This document shows, piece after piece, positions 1 to 7,560 of a DNA stretch of 64,000 nt; the stretch's first letter is position 1, and every line of letters begins with the position of its first letter. The position numbers and the translations under genes are program-made. The notes beneath the pieces were generated by a model. That model was not told the DNA's origin. It searched no databases and was given only the letters and a program-made list of their open reading frames with translations. The stretch lies in contig DASXVA010000009.1 in NCBI GenBank assembly GCA_036504515.1, forward strand, positions 62,001 through 126,000. The letters run 5' to 3'. Source of the DNA: AWTP1-18 sp036504515 (GTDB taxonomy: Bacteria; Pseudomonadota; Gammaproteobacteria; Burkholderiales; Rhodocyclaceae).

Positions 1-46
1 CTGTCACCGAAGGGGTGCCAGGGATATCCATCGACAAGGGTTGGTC

Positions 47-769
47 TTACCAGGCCGCGGGGGTCGCCGGTGCGGCGGCTGGTGTCGTCGGCAACCATGC
101 GCCGGTGGCACCATAGACCGCTGCTGCGGCAATCAACAGCGCTGTAGCCAAGGCAATCAGGCTGGCTTTGTGGCGCGGGGCGGTGGCTGCGGAAACTTCA
201 GGAGGAACTTCTTTCCAGCCGGTGACCATGGGTTTGATCAGGTTGTCTTTCTTGATGCGGAGATAGAACGCGATAGCCGCCAGATGCAGTCCGAGGATGG
301 CGAGCAGCCCATAGGACAACAGCTTGTGAAAGCCGGTCAGGCGCAACGCAAACTCTTCGTCGATCAATGAGTAGAGGGGGCCGGTGAAGGTGATGTCATC
401 GTTGGTGAACAAGCCGGTACCTGCTTGCAATGCCAGCAAGCCCAGCAGGGCAAAAACGGAAAGGGCACCCAGGGGATTGTGGCCGTGTCCTTGCCATTGG
501 CCTTTCAGGTAGGCACGGATACGCCCCGGTGTCGGCAGGAATTGCTGGAAGCGGGCATAGGTGGTGCCGACGAAACCCCAGGCCAAACGGAAAGCCAGTA
601 AACCAATAATGGCCAAACCCACCTTGGCGTGAATCTGGATCAGGCTACCGCCCAATTGGCCGGTGATGAAGGCTGCCGCTACGGTAGCGACCAGGCCCCA
701 GTGGAATAGTCGAGTGGGTACATCCCAGAGACGAATACGGTGGGGCGTAATCTGCGGATCGGTGCTCAT
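47..769 (-). CDS. Cytochrome b561/hydrogenase-type b-haem membrane protein
   Basis: A 240-residue protein read from an ATG at 769; an in-frame ATG 51 bases upstream lacks support, whereas this one has AAAGGG before it. The N-terminus has the family hallmark RLWDVPTRLFHW, followed by about four hydrophobic segments. His residues that could ligate b haem lie in RLFHW, QIHAK and the last helix pair (GFHKLLSYG and LGLHL). The family moves electrons between the quinone pool and c-type cytochromes or periplasmic enzymes. A fifth hydrophobic stretch and an Ala/Pro-rich tail close the protein. The rhodanese-fold gene lies just upstream on the same strand, so the pair is probably one operon; its partner enzyme is not visible. 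Confidence 0.8.
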   Translation of the reverse strand: MSTDPQITPHRIRLWDVPTRLFHWGLVATVAAAFITGQLGGSLIQIHAKVGLAIIGLLAFRLAWGFVGTTYARFQQFLPTPGRIRAYLKGQWQGHGHNPLGALSVFALLGLLALQAGTGLFTNDDITFTGPLYSLIDEEFALRLTGFHKLLSYGLLAILGLHLAAIAFYLRIKKDNLIKPMVTGWKEVPPEVSAATAPRHKASLIALATALLIAAAAVYGATGAWLPTTPAAAPATPAAW

Positions 770-805
770 GGCATCGCCCTTTCTTTTTGACGAAATGAGG
801 AAGCA

Positions 806-834
806 ATTACCGCAGGGCATTGCCCTGCGGTAAT
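806..834 (-). terminator. Perfect intercistronic hairpin
   Basis: A 29-base nearly perfect palindrome (arms ATTACCGCAGGGCA and its complement, one-base centre) sits between the stop of the rhodanese-fold gene and the start of the cytochrome b gene. There is no T-run behind it on the minus strand, so it is more likely a processing or mRNA-stability element or partial attenuator than a strong intrinsic terminator. Confidence 0.5.
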
Positions 835-840
835 CAGGTC

Positions 841-1302
841 TTACTTGGCGGGAGCCGGGGGGGGAGGCGTGATGTGAGCAACAGTGCCGCCTTCATCTTC
901 ATAGTCCAGGGTGCCGGCAGCGCCAGCCACCTTGAAGCCCTTGGCTGTCAGCAGATCACCGGCAGCGCCGGCTCGGTGGGCGCGGTTGGAAACGGGGATG
1001 ATGATCCGGTCCTTGGGGATGTAGCCCAGATTGCTTTCCAGTTCTTTGAACTGGATGTTGAGGAAGGCCGGGAAGGAACCCTTGGAAATCAATTCATCGG
1101 GACGGCGGACATCCAGCACCACTACCTTGTTAGGCTTGGACAGCAGCTTGTCGATCTGGGCCTTGTTCAGCTGCTTGGTTTTGTAAATCCAGGGTGGAGC
1201 CACATAGGCAGTCTTCTGGGCCGGTGCAGTGGCCTCCTGAGAAAAGGCAAGAGGAGCAGCCAGGGCCAGCAGCAAGGCCAGCAAGGGGGAGAGTTTGCGC
1301 AT
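841..1302 (-). CDS. Exported rhodanese-fold protein without catalytic Cys
   Basis: A 153-residue protein starting MRKLSPLLALLLALAAPLAF, a clear signal peptide cleaved near FSQE; the ATG at 1302 is chosen because the signal peptide begins there. The mature part is one rhodanese domain: VVVLDVRRPDE is the conserved CH2A-like strand and the active-site loop reads IPVSNRAHRAG. Active rhodaneses have Cys at the start of this loop; here the position is Ser, so sulfur transfer by the usual persulfide mechanism is unlikely. The protein may bind rather than transfer. It precedes a cytochrome b gene on the same strand. Domain call is firm; function is open. Confidence 0.75.
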   Translation of the reverse strand: MRKLSPLLALLLALAAPLAFSQEATAPAQKTAYVAPPWIYKTKQLNKAQIDKLLSKPNKVVVLDVRRPDELISKGSFPAFLNIQFKELESNLGYIPKDRIIIPVSNRAHRAGAAGDLLTAKGFKVAGAAGTLDYEDEGGTVAHITPPPPAPAK

Positions 1303-1722
1303 GGGACGACTTTCTTCGTTGTAATGGAAGGTATGCATTCACGCCCCAAAAGAGAGGCGCAGCTAAGTCGTTCAGCAAGGAGCGGGCCGGGTGCGCCCTC
1401 TGCTCATTGTGTGCTGACTATGGCTTTACTGCGGGGTTTGGCTGGTGGCTTTAGCAAACAGATGATTTCCGTGCTGTTTCATGAGCAGCAGGAGAAGTTA
1501 AATCTGCTTCAAGAGAAACAGTTTGATTTCTTGAAACAGTGATCTCTGGCCAAATTGATTTTTTATGGATTAGCGAAGCATCGACTAGTCAAAAACGATA
1601 TGGCCCTGCACATTGGCATGTAGCTGAAAGTAAGGGCGCGACAACATGCCACATTCCTTTGTGGTTCCAAATTCTCGAAAATCCTTTCCCTTTGTTGCAT
1701 ATCGTTCGACTAAGGGAATTCA
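1303..1722. other. Intergenic region upstream of two divergent units
   Basis: This holds the promoters of the minus-strand rhodanese unit and the plus-strand receptor gene. Visible structure is limited: two direct copies of GAAACAGT at 1515-1522 and 1533-1540, and an AGGGAATTCA ribosome-binding stretch before the ATG at 1723. No convincing Fur box or -24/-12 element was found. Confidence 0.4.
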
Positions 1723-3867
1723 ATGTTTCGACCATCACGAGTGGCTTTGCTCATTACGGGCATCTACTCACCCTATTTGTTTGCACAGAGTGCCAGCCAA
1801 GTCGTAAATGACATCCCTGTTCTGCCTGAGGTAGAGGTCCGTGCTGACGCAGAGCACAACTACAAAGCCGATAAGGTCAGCATTGCCGGCAAGGTGCCAC
1901 AGAGTCCGCGGGAAATTCCGAACTCCGTTTCAGTCCTGACGCGGTCCCAGATGGATGACCAGAATATGGTGACGACCTGGGATGCTCTGTCGCAAATTAC
2001 TGGGGTCCAGGCAGTCGCGAATGACATTACCCAGGGGCAATATCACTCCCGCGGCGGTGCGCTTGAACTCCAGAACGATGGTGTGCCTTCAACCTTGCCA
2101 CTTTCTGGTTATCAGCAATTCGATCTGGCGATTTATGATCGTATCGAGGTCCAGCGCGGTCCGGCCGGTGTGCTGCAAGGTTCGGGATCATTCTCAGGCG
2201 CCGTCAATTTGGTGCGCAAGCGTCCGCTCGACAGGTTTGCTACGAGTTTTGTCGCGCAAACCGGTACCTGGAACAACAATCGTGTGGAAGCTGATGTCAC
2301 TGGGCCCATCAATGAGAGCGGTAGTCTGCGCGGTCGGGCTGTGGTTTCCGCCATTGATCGCGACTACGTCTATAACAGGGCACACGACCAGAAAAGTCTG
2401 GTCTATGGCACCCTGGATTTTGATTTCACGTCGCGCACTAAAGCTAATATTTATTTTGCTCACCAGAACAATGATTCGACTGGATTTTCAGGTCTTCCTG
2501 CCTATACCGATGGCAGCTTCCTCTCGGTTTCACGTTCATTCAATCCTTATCCCGATTGGAACAAAGTCCGTTGGAACACTCAGGATGTCGGCGTCGAATT
2601 AACGCATGGGTTTGATAACGAATGGACGACAACCTTCCGTGTTGGCCGGCGCGACCAAGGTTTCTTCTTCAAGGATTCATACCCAACAACGGGTGTTACG
2701 CCGGGAACAATGATCATCGGCAATTATGCCCGCCGCGAATTCGACTATCAGTACGTCAATGAGAATGTCGATATGTTTGCGGCAGGACCTTTCGAACTGC
2801 TGGGTAGAAAGCATGAATTGTTTTTTGGCGCTAATTACAGTCGTTTTGAAAGTACAGGTCGTGGCGCCAATCCCAATTCACCGAGTAGTGGCTACCTCAA
2901 TGTAGCCAATGTTCTTCTCTCCGATCCGCCGTCAGTTCCTGAGCCTAATGTTGTTTACCGTGCTGGTAGTCAGAACGTTACTACCCAATTTGGCTACTAC
3001 GGAAAACTCACGCTGAGTATCACCGATCCACTCAAGGCGATCTTTGGTGCTCGCTTCTCAAATTACGATTACAAGTCGAAGACCATCGACCCTAGTCCCA
3101 GTCCAACAGGCTGGGCCCAGGGCGCCCGGAGTACGGGGCAGCCGACGCCTTATGCTGGCCTTGTTTACGATCTCAACAAGCGGGTTACCTTTTACGGCAG
3201 TTACGCTGACATATTCGTTCCACAGACACAACAACGCGTCGATGGAAGCACGCTCTCGCCGCGCGTAGGGAAGCAATACGAAGTAGGCACCAAGACAGAG
3301 TTCCTTGATGGAAAGCTTGCCGCTACCCTTGCGCTCTTCAAGATCAATGACACAAACCGTGCTTTGGCCGATGCCAACAATTCAGGTTATTACACCAGTG
3401 CCGGAAAACTCGAAAGCAAGGGCTGGGAGTTTGAAGTTGTTGGCAGTCCGCTGCATGGTCTCGATATTTCGGCGGGCTACACGTCTTTAATCACGAAATG
3501 GCTGAATAACGGCAGTTCGACAAACCAACCTGTCAGTTTTTGGTATCCGCGGCACATGCTCAAACTTTGGTCAAAGTATCGGTTTTCCGATGATGTCTTA
3601 AAGGATTTTAGCATTGGCTTCGGTTTGAACGGCGCATCACAATCGGCTAGCGGTGCCCCTTCGGCAACGGTTGCTGCACGCTCGCAAAACGATTACGCCA
3701 TAGTCAAGCTTCAATTCGGTTATGAAATAGACAAGAGCCATGCGCTGACACTGGATATCAATAACCTATTCGACACTACGTATTACACGCGACTGGGTGG
3801 GACCAATACCTACAACACTTATGGTGACCCACGTAACGCAGTACTGACTCTGCGCGTGAAGTATTGA
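1723..3867 (+). CDS. TonB-dependent outer-membrane receptor, siderophore type
   Basis: A 714-residue protein with an N-terminal signal peptide (about residues 1-22), a TonB-box-like stretch LPEVEVRAD near residue 35, a plug domain (REIPNSVSVLTRSQM, then RGGALELQNDGVPS) and a beta-barrel ending in LTLRVKY with aromatic C-terminus. The plug motifs are those of FhuE/FpvA-type siderophore receptors. There is no N-terminal signalling extension of the FecA type, so no ECF sigma/anti-sigma pair is expected. AGGGAATTCA precedes the ATG. It is followed after 41 bases by a gene for a secreted protein with a haem-binding motif, probably in the same operon. The substrate cannot be told; no Fur site was found, so a metal chelate other than iron is possible. 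Confidence 0.88.
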   Translation: MFRPSRVALLITGIYSPYLFAQSASQVVNDIPVLPEVEVRADAEHNYKADKVSIAGKVPQSPREIPNSVSVLTRSQMDDQNMVTTWDALSQITGVQAVANDITQGQYHSRGGALELQNDGVPSTLPLSGYQQFDLAIYDRIEVQRGPAGVLQGSGSFSGAVNLVRKRPLDRFATSFVAQTGTWNNNRVEADVTGPINESGSLRGRAVVSAIDRDYVYNRAHDQKSLVYGTLDFDFTSRTKANIYFAHQNNDSTGFSGLPAYTDGSFLSVSRSFNPYPDWNKVRWNTQDVGVELTHGFDNEWTTTFRVGRRDQGFFFKDSYPTTGVTPGTMIIGNYARREFDYQYVNENVDMFAAGPFELLGRKHELFFGANYSRFESTGRGANPNSPSSGYLNVANVLLSDPPSVPEPNVVYRAGSQNVTTQFGYYGKLTLSITDPLKAIFGARFSNYDYKSKTIDPSPSPTGWAQGARSTGQPTPYAGLVYDLNKRVTFYGSYADIFVPQTQQRVDGSTLSPRVGKQYEVGTKTEFLDGKLAATLALFKINDTNRALADANNSGYYTSAGKLESKGWEFEVVGSPLHGLDISAGYTSLITKWLNNGSSTNQPVSFWYPRHMLKLWSKYRFSDDVLKDFSIGFGLNGASQSASGAPSATVAARSQNDYAIVKLQFGYEIDKSHALTLDINNLFDTTYYTRLGGTNTYNTYGDPRNAVLTLRVKY

Positions 3868-3908
3868 TCAACGCTTAGGGGCGCTGACTCCCTTGATAAG
3901 GACTCCAC

Positions 3909-4754
3909 ATGAAGATCAAACATTTGTGTATTTGTGCCATGTTTTATTTCCTGACTTCTGCATTCTCATGGGCAGATGAAGGTCTAGTGAAACCTGAATC
4001 TAAGTCTGCGATCAAGGATCTCCTTGAACAAATTCGTAAGGATGCTCGGAACGATTTTCCACACGCAGCCAAACTGCTGAGTGAACTTGAACCGGAGAAA
4101 ATGGACGCTGAGGAGCGGGCCACCTGGGTCAGACTGTCCCGGGAGGCAGCCGTCCGCAATGGCGAAAGAGATGTCTTGGTCAAACTAAAGCTTCAACAGG
4201 ACCCCTTTTCACTTCTCCATTTGTCTCGCATCCTGCTCACAAACGCCTATATCAATGAAGCCAATTTCCCGCTTGCCCATGCTGAACTGAGCAAAGTTGG
4301 AGATCTCAAGCGTATTAATACTCGCGACCAACGCCGTTATTGGGCGCTCAAGGCCCGTCTGGCCCAATTGGAAAGCAAGCCAAAAGAGGAGCGCTTGGCC
4401 ATTACTCACATCGTCCATGAGTTGGCTCATTGGCCATCTTCCAATTGCCAGTCCTGCCACAACGACCCTAAAAATCCCAATACTCTGCCTCTACTGGAAG
4501 TGCAGAACACTTGGTATGGGAAACGGTTTGTTGAACTTATGCAAAAGCAGGGTGATGCTGGTGTGGTACGTCGCCAAGCAGAACAAAAATTGGCTGACTC
4601 ACCGGAAGATAAGGATGCCAGGATTTTCTTGGGCTTTGCCTTGATGGCACAAGGTAAACAACAGGAAGCTGATCAGAGTTGGAGGGAGATTCCGTGGATT
4701 GCACTGCCTGATCGTAGCGGCGCCCCCCCGCGCATGATGTTCGCTTGGCCTTAA
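3909..4754 (+). CDS. Secreted helical-repeat protein with one CXXCH motif
   Basis: A 281-residue protein with signal peptide MKIKHLCICAMFYFLTSAFSWA. The mature protein is mostly helical with degenerate TPR-like segments (for example DKDARIFLGFALMAQGKQQEADQSW near the C-terminus). Residues 180-184 are CQSCH, preceded by ELAHWPSSN and followed by NDPKNP, a potential c-type haem attachment site. It lies directly downstream of the TonB receptor, so a periplasmic partner role in handling the imported compound is likely. I do not recognise a named family. The single CXXCH could instead bind a metal. The gene is AT-richer than its neighbours, like the receptor gene. Confidence 0.65.
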   Translation: MKIKHLCICAMFYFLTSAFSWADEGLVKPESKSAIKDLLEQIRKDARNDFPHAAKLLSELEPEKMDAEERATWVRLSREAAVRNGERDVLVKLKLQQDPFSLLHLSRILLTNAYINEANFPLAHAELSKVGDLKRINTRDQRRYWALKARLAQLESKPKEERLAITHIVHELAHWPSSNCQSCHNDPKNPNTLPLLEVQNTWYGKRFVELMQKQGDAGVVRRQAEQKLADSPEDKDARIFLGFALMAQGKQQEADQSWREIPWIALPDRSGAPPRMMFAWP

Positions 4755-4793
4755 TGTGATGAAGACCCAAAGCTATCTTGCTAGATAGGCTCA

Positions 4794-4830
4794 GGGCAGC
4801 ACCGTCAATTGTGCTGCCCGATAATTTCTT
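4794..4830 (+). terminator. Intrinsic terminator after receptor unit
   Basis: Arms GGGCAGCAC and GTGCTGCCC with an 8-base loop are followed by ATAATTTCTTTATT. It lies between the converging ends of the receptor unit and the efflux operon and fits termination on the plus strand. Confidence 0.7.
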
Positions 4831-4832
4831 TA

Positions 4833-6254
4833 TTACTCCTGCCAACTTCCCCCTAAAGCTTTGATCAAGAACACCGCATTAGCCCACTGCTGTCCTTCCA
4901 GTTGCTGGAGCTGGCGGCGGGTGCTCAAGGCGTTCTGTTCCGTGACCAAATGTTCCAGTGCCGTGGCAGCACCGAGTTTGTAACGAGTGCCAGTGATGTC
5001 TGCAGCTTTGTCACCGGCTGTTGCAGCACGGCGAGCCTCTTCTGTGGCGGCACTTAAGGTGCGACGAGAGGCGAGGCCATCTTCCACTTCTTGCAGGGCT
5101 TTTAATACGGTCAGGCGATAGCTGGCGGTGGCCAGTTGATGTCCGGCCTCTGCCTGGGCAACGCGGCTGCGGGTGCGACCGCCGTCGTAAAGCATTTGGC
5201 TGAAGGCAAGACCGAGTGCCCAGGTATTGCTGGGGGCTTCGAGCAGGGTGCCCCAGACTTTGCTTTCGACACCATCATTGGCACTGATGCGCAACGCGGG
5301 AAACCATGCACTGCGAGCGACGCCGATCTGGGCGTTAGCGGCGGCGACGGCGCGTTCGCTACTGGCAATGTCGGGACGGCGTTGCAGCAGGTCGGCGGGG
5401 AGTAATGGCGGTACTGCCGGGAGAGTAGCTGGTAGCCGGCCTTCAGCTATTGTCAGCGCACCGGCATCGACACCCAGCAAAGTAGCCAGGGCATGCCGTT
5501 GTTGGGCTTGCAGACGCTGGGCCAGATGCCATTGGCTACGGGTATTGCCCAGCAGGAGTTCTTGCTGGGCCAGATCAAGTCCGCTGACGGCGCCCAACTT
5601 GTAACGGGATTGCACCAGTTCCAGGGTTTTGGCCTGGAGCTCGGTGGCCTGTTGCAGCAGGGCGATGTCCGCTTCCTGGGTGCGCAGGGCGAAGTAGGTG
5701 GATGCTACATTGGAAGTGAGGATCAGGCGGGCGTTTTCCAGATCGGCTTCGGCCTGTTCGAGACCGGCGCTGTTGGCTTCCACATCACGGCGTACCCGGC
5801 CGAATAAATCCACTTCGTAGGACACCCCGAGCGAGAGGACGTGATCGTTCTGCAAGGTGGAGCTAACGGCACCGCTCCCCGTACTGGGCCGATTGGCGGA
5901 ACTACGGGTGCGGGTACTGCGTTCACTCAGATCGATGGAGGGGCTATTGGCGGCTGTGGCAATGCCCAACAGGCCTCGGGCTTGCTCCACTCGCGCCAGA
6001 GCGATCTGAAGGGTGAAGCTGCCGCTCAGGGCCTGTTGCTCCAGTTGATCCAGTACCGGATCACCGAAGACCTGCCACCAGGCACCTCGTGCTTCTTTGT
6101 CCTGAGGGCTTGCTACTTGCCAGGGACTATTGTCCTGGGGGGCTTCGGCCCAATGTGCCGGTAACGGTGTGTCGGGGCGCTGGTAGTCAGGGCCGGCAGC
6201 GCAGCCAGCCAGCAGGAGCGTGCTGATCAGGAGGGCAAGGCGGTGACGCTTCAT
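4833..6254 (-). CDS. RND efflux outer-membrane lipoprotein (NodT/OprM type)
   Basis: A 473-residue outer-membrane factor. The N-terminus MKRHRLALLISTLLLAGC carries a lipobox with Cys18 as the lipidated residue. The body has two repeats of the OEP family, seen in WWQVFGDPVLDQLEQQAL, the GVSYEVDLFGRVRRDVE segment and LLQRRPDIASSERAVAAANAQIG. These proteins form the trimeric TolC-like exit duct. The gene starts inside the end of the adaptor gene (ATGA overlap at 6251-6254) and is last in the RND operon, indicating translational coupling. The length is normal for the family. Confidence 0.93.
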   Translation of the reverse strand: MKRHRLALLISTLLLAGCAAGPDYQRPDTPLPAHWAEAPQDNSPWQVASPQDKEARGAWWQVFGDPVLDQLEQQALSGSFTLQIALARVEQARGLLGIATAANSPSIDLSERSTRTRSSANRPSTGSGAVSSTLQNDHVLSLGVSYEVDLFGRVRRDVEANSAGLEQAEADLENARLILTSNVASTYFALRTQEADIALLQQATELQAKTLELVQSRYKLGAVSGLDLAQQELLLGNTRSQWHLAQRLQAQQRHALATLLGVDAGALTIAEGRLPATLPAVPPLLPADLLQRRPDIASSERAVAAANAQIGVARSAWFPALRISANDGVESKVWGTLLEAPSNTWALGLAFSQMLYDGGRTRSRVAQAEAGHQLATASYRLTVLKALQEVEDGLASRRTLSAATEEARRAATAGDKAADITGTRYKLGAATALEHLVTEQNALSTRRQLQQLEGQQWANAVFLIKALGGSWQE

Positions 6255-7558
6255 GTTTTTCTTTCACTGGCAGCAGGCGCGTTGGGGGCTTCTTTGGTGG
6301 TGCCTTTGCTACCTTTGTCATCGCTGGTCGGCTTGTCTTTAGCGGCTTCTTTGCCTTCGCTTTTGCCCGAGGCCTTGTCTGCTTTGGCAACGAGGATTTC
6401 GGCTTTTACGGTTTCGCCTTCTGCCAGCAGATCGGAGGGGCTGACCACGAGTCTGGCTTCGCGGTCGACACCACTGAGGATTTCAACCTCGCGTCCCAGG
6501 TCGCGGCCCAGCTTGACGCTCTGAAAGGCAATCTTGCCTTCACCGTTGACGGTGGCGACCTTGGGACCATCGCTGCCGATGATCAGCACACTGGCGGGAA
6601 CGACCAGTGCCTTGACACCGCTGGCCAGACCGATGACTACCTCGGCATAGGCGCCGGGGAGGAGCTTGCCGTCAGGGTTGGGCAAGGTGATGTCCACCTG
6701 GCGCGAACGATTCAGGGGATCGATGCCGCCGGCGGCGTGCTCAATGGAGGCGGTGAACTTCTTGCCGGGGAATTCGTTGAGCGTGACGCTCACGTCCTTG
6801 CCCGGCTTGATGTCGCTGGCGTAGATCTGGGGTACCCACACCGTCAGGCGCAGCGGGTCGGTCTGGCTCAGGGCGAAGAGTTCCTTGCCTCCCGCGGTGA
6901 CCAGTTGTCCCACCTCGGCATTGCGCTTGGTGATGACCCCGGCAAAGGGGGCGATGATGCGGCGGAAGCCCTGCAATTGTTCGAGGCGCTTCACGTTGGC
7001 ATCGGCGGCAGCCAGATCAGCTTGGGCTTGGGCCTGGGCTCCTCGCTTTTCTTCCAGTTCCTGTTGCGATACGCCATCCTGCTGGCGCAGGGCTTCCCAA
7101 CGTTCGGCGGTGGATCGGGCCAGGGTAAGGCGTGCTTTTACTTGCTCTCGCGTAGCTTTGGCTTGGGCCAGTTCCTGATCCTGTTCCGGGGCGTCGATGA
7201 CGGCCAGTAGTTCTCCCTTTTTCACTTGGTCGCCGATGGTCTTGTGCCAGGTGGCGATGTAGCCGTTGCTGCGGGCGTAGAGCAGGGTTTCGGTATTGCC
7301 GCGCAGGGTGGCGGGCAGGGCTGCATTGCGCTTGAGCTCTCCCTCCTTTGCCTGAGTGACAATGACGTTGCGGACCAGGCTTTCCTTGGTGGTGTGTTCC
7401 AGGGCCAGGGCCTGTTGGTAGTTGAAGGCGAAGCGAGCGCCGCCGCCTACAGCGAGGAGGACCAGACCATAGACGACGAGACGGCGGGTTTTTGCCACGG
7501 TGCGCTGGGAGCGGTCTGGATCGGCCACGGCGAGGGGATGTTCGTTGAGGTCGGTCAT
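6251..7558 (-). CDS. RND efflux periplasmic adaptor (membrane fusion protein)
   Basis: A 435-residue HlyD/MFP-type adaptor. An N-terminal transmembrane anchor (RRLVVYGLVLLAVGGGARFAF, about 25-45) is followed by a lipoyl half-motif (IGDQVKKGELLAVIDAPE), a coiled-coil hairpin rich in Ala/Gln/Glu, and the second lipoyl half (FAGVITKRNAEVGQLV). The C-terminal 50 residues are an unusual Lys/Glu/Ala/Ser-rich low-complexity tail. It bridges the inner-membrane pump and outer-membrane factor. It lies two bases after the pump gene and overlaps the OMF gene by four bases. Confidence 0.92.
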   Translation of the reverse strand: MTDLNEHPLAVADPDRSQRTVAKTRRLVVYGLVLLAVGGGARFAFNYQQALALEHTTKESLVRNVIVTQAKEGELKRNAALPATLRGNTETLLYARSNGYIATWHKTIGDQVKKGELLAVIDAPEQDQELAQAKATREQVKARLTLARSTAERWEALRQQDGVSQQELEEKRGAQAQAQADLAAADANVKRLEQLQGFRRIIAPFAGVITKRNAEVGQLVTAGGKELFALSQTDPLRLTVWVPQIYASDIKPGKDVSVTLNEFPGKKFTASIEHAAGGIDPLNRSRQVDITLPNPDGKLLPGAYAEVVIGLASGVKALVVPASVLIIGSDGPKVATVNGEGKIAFQSVKLGRDLGREVEILSGVDREARLVVSPSDLLAEGETVKAEILVAKADKASGKSEGKEAAKDKPTSDDKGSKGTTKEAPNAPAASERKT

Positions 7559-7560
7559 GA

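Noticed and set aside
1560..1722. Fur box upstream of the TonB-dependent receptor
   Set aside because: No stretch comes near the GATAATGATAATCATTATC pattern; iron control cannot be claimed.
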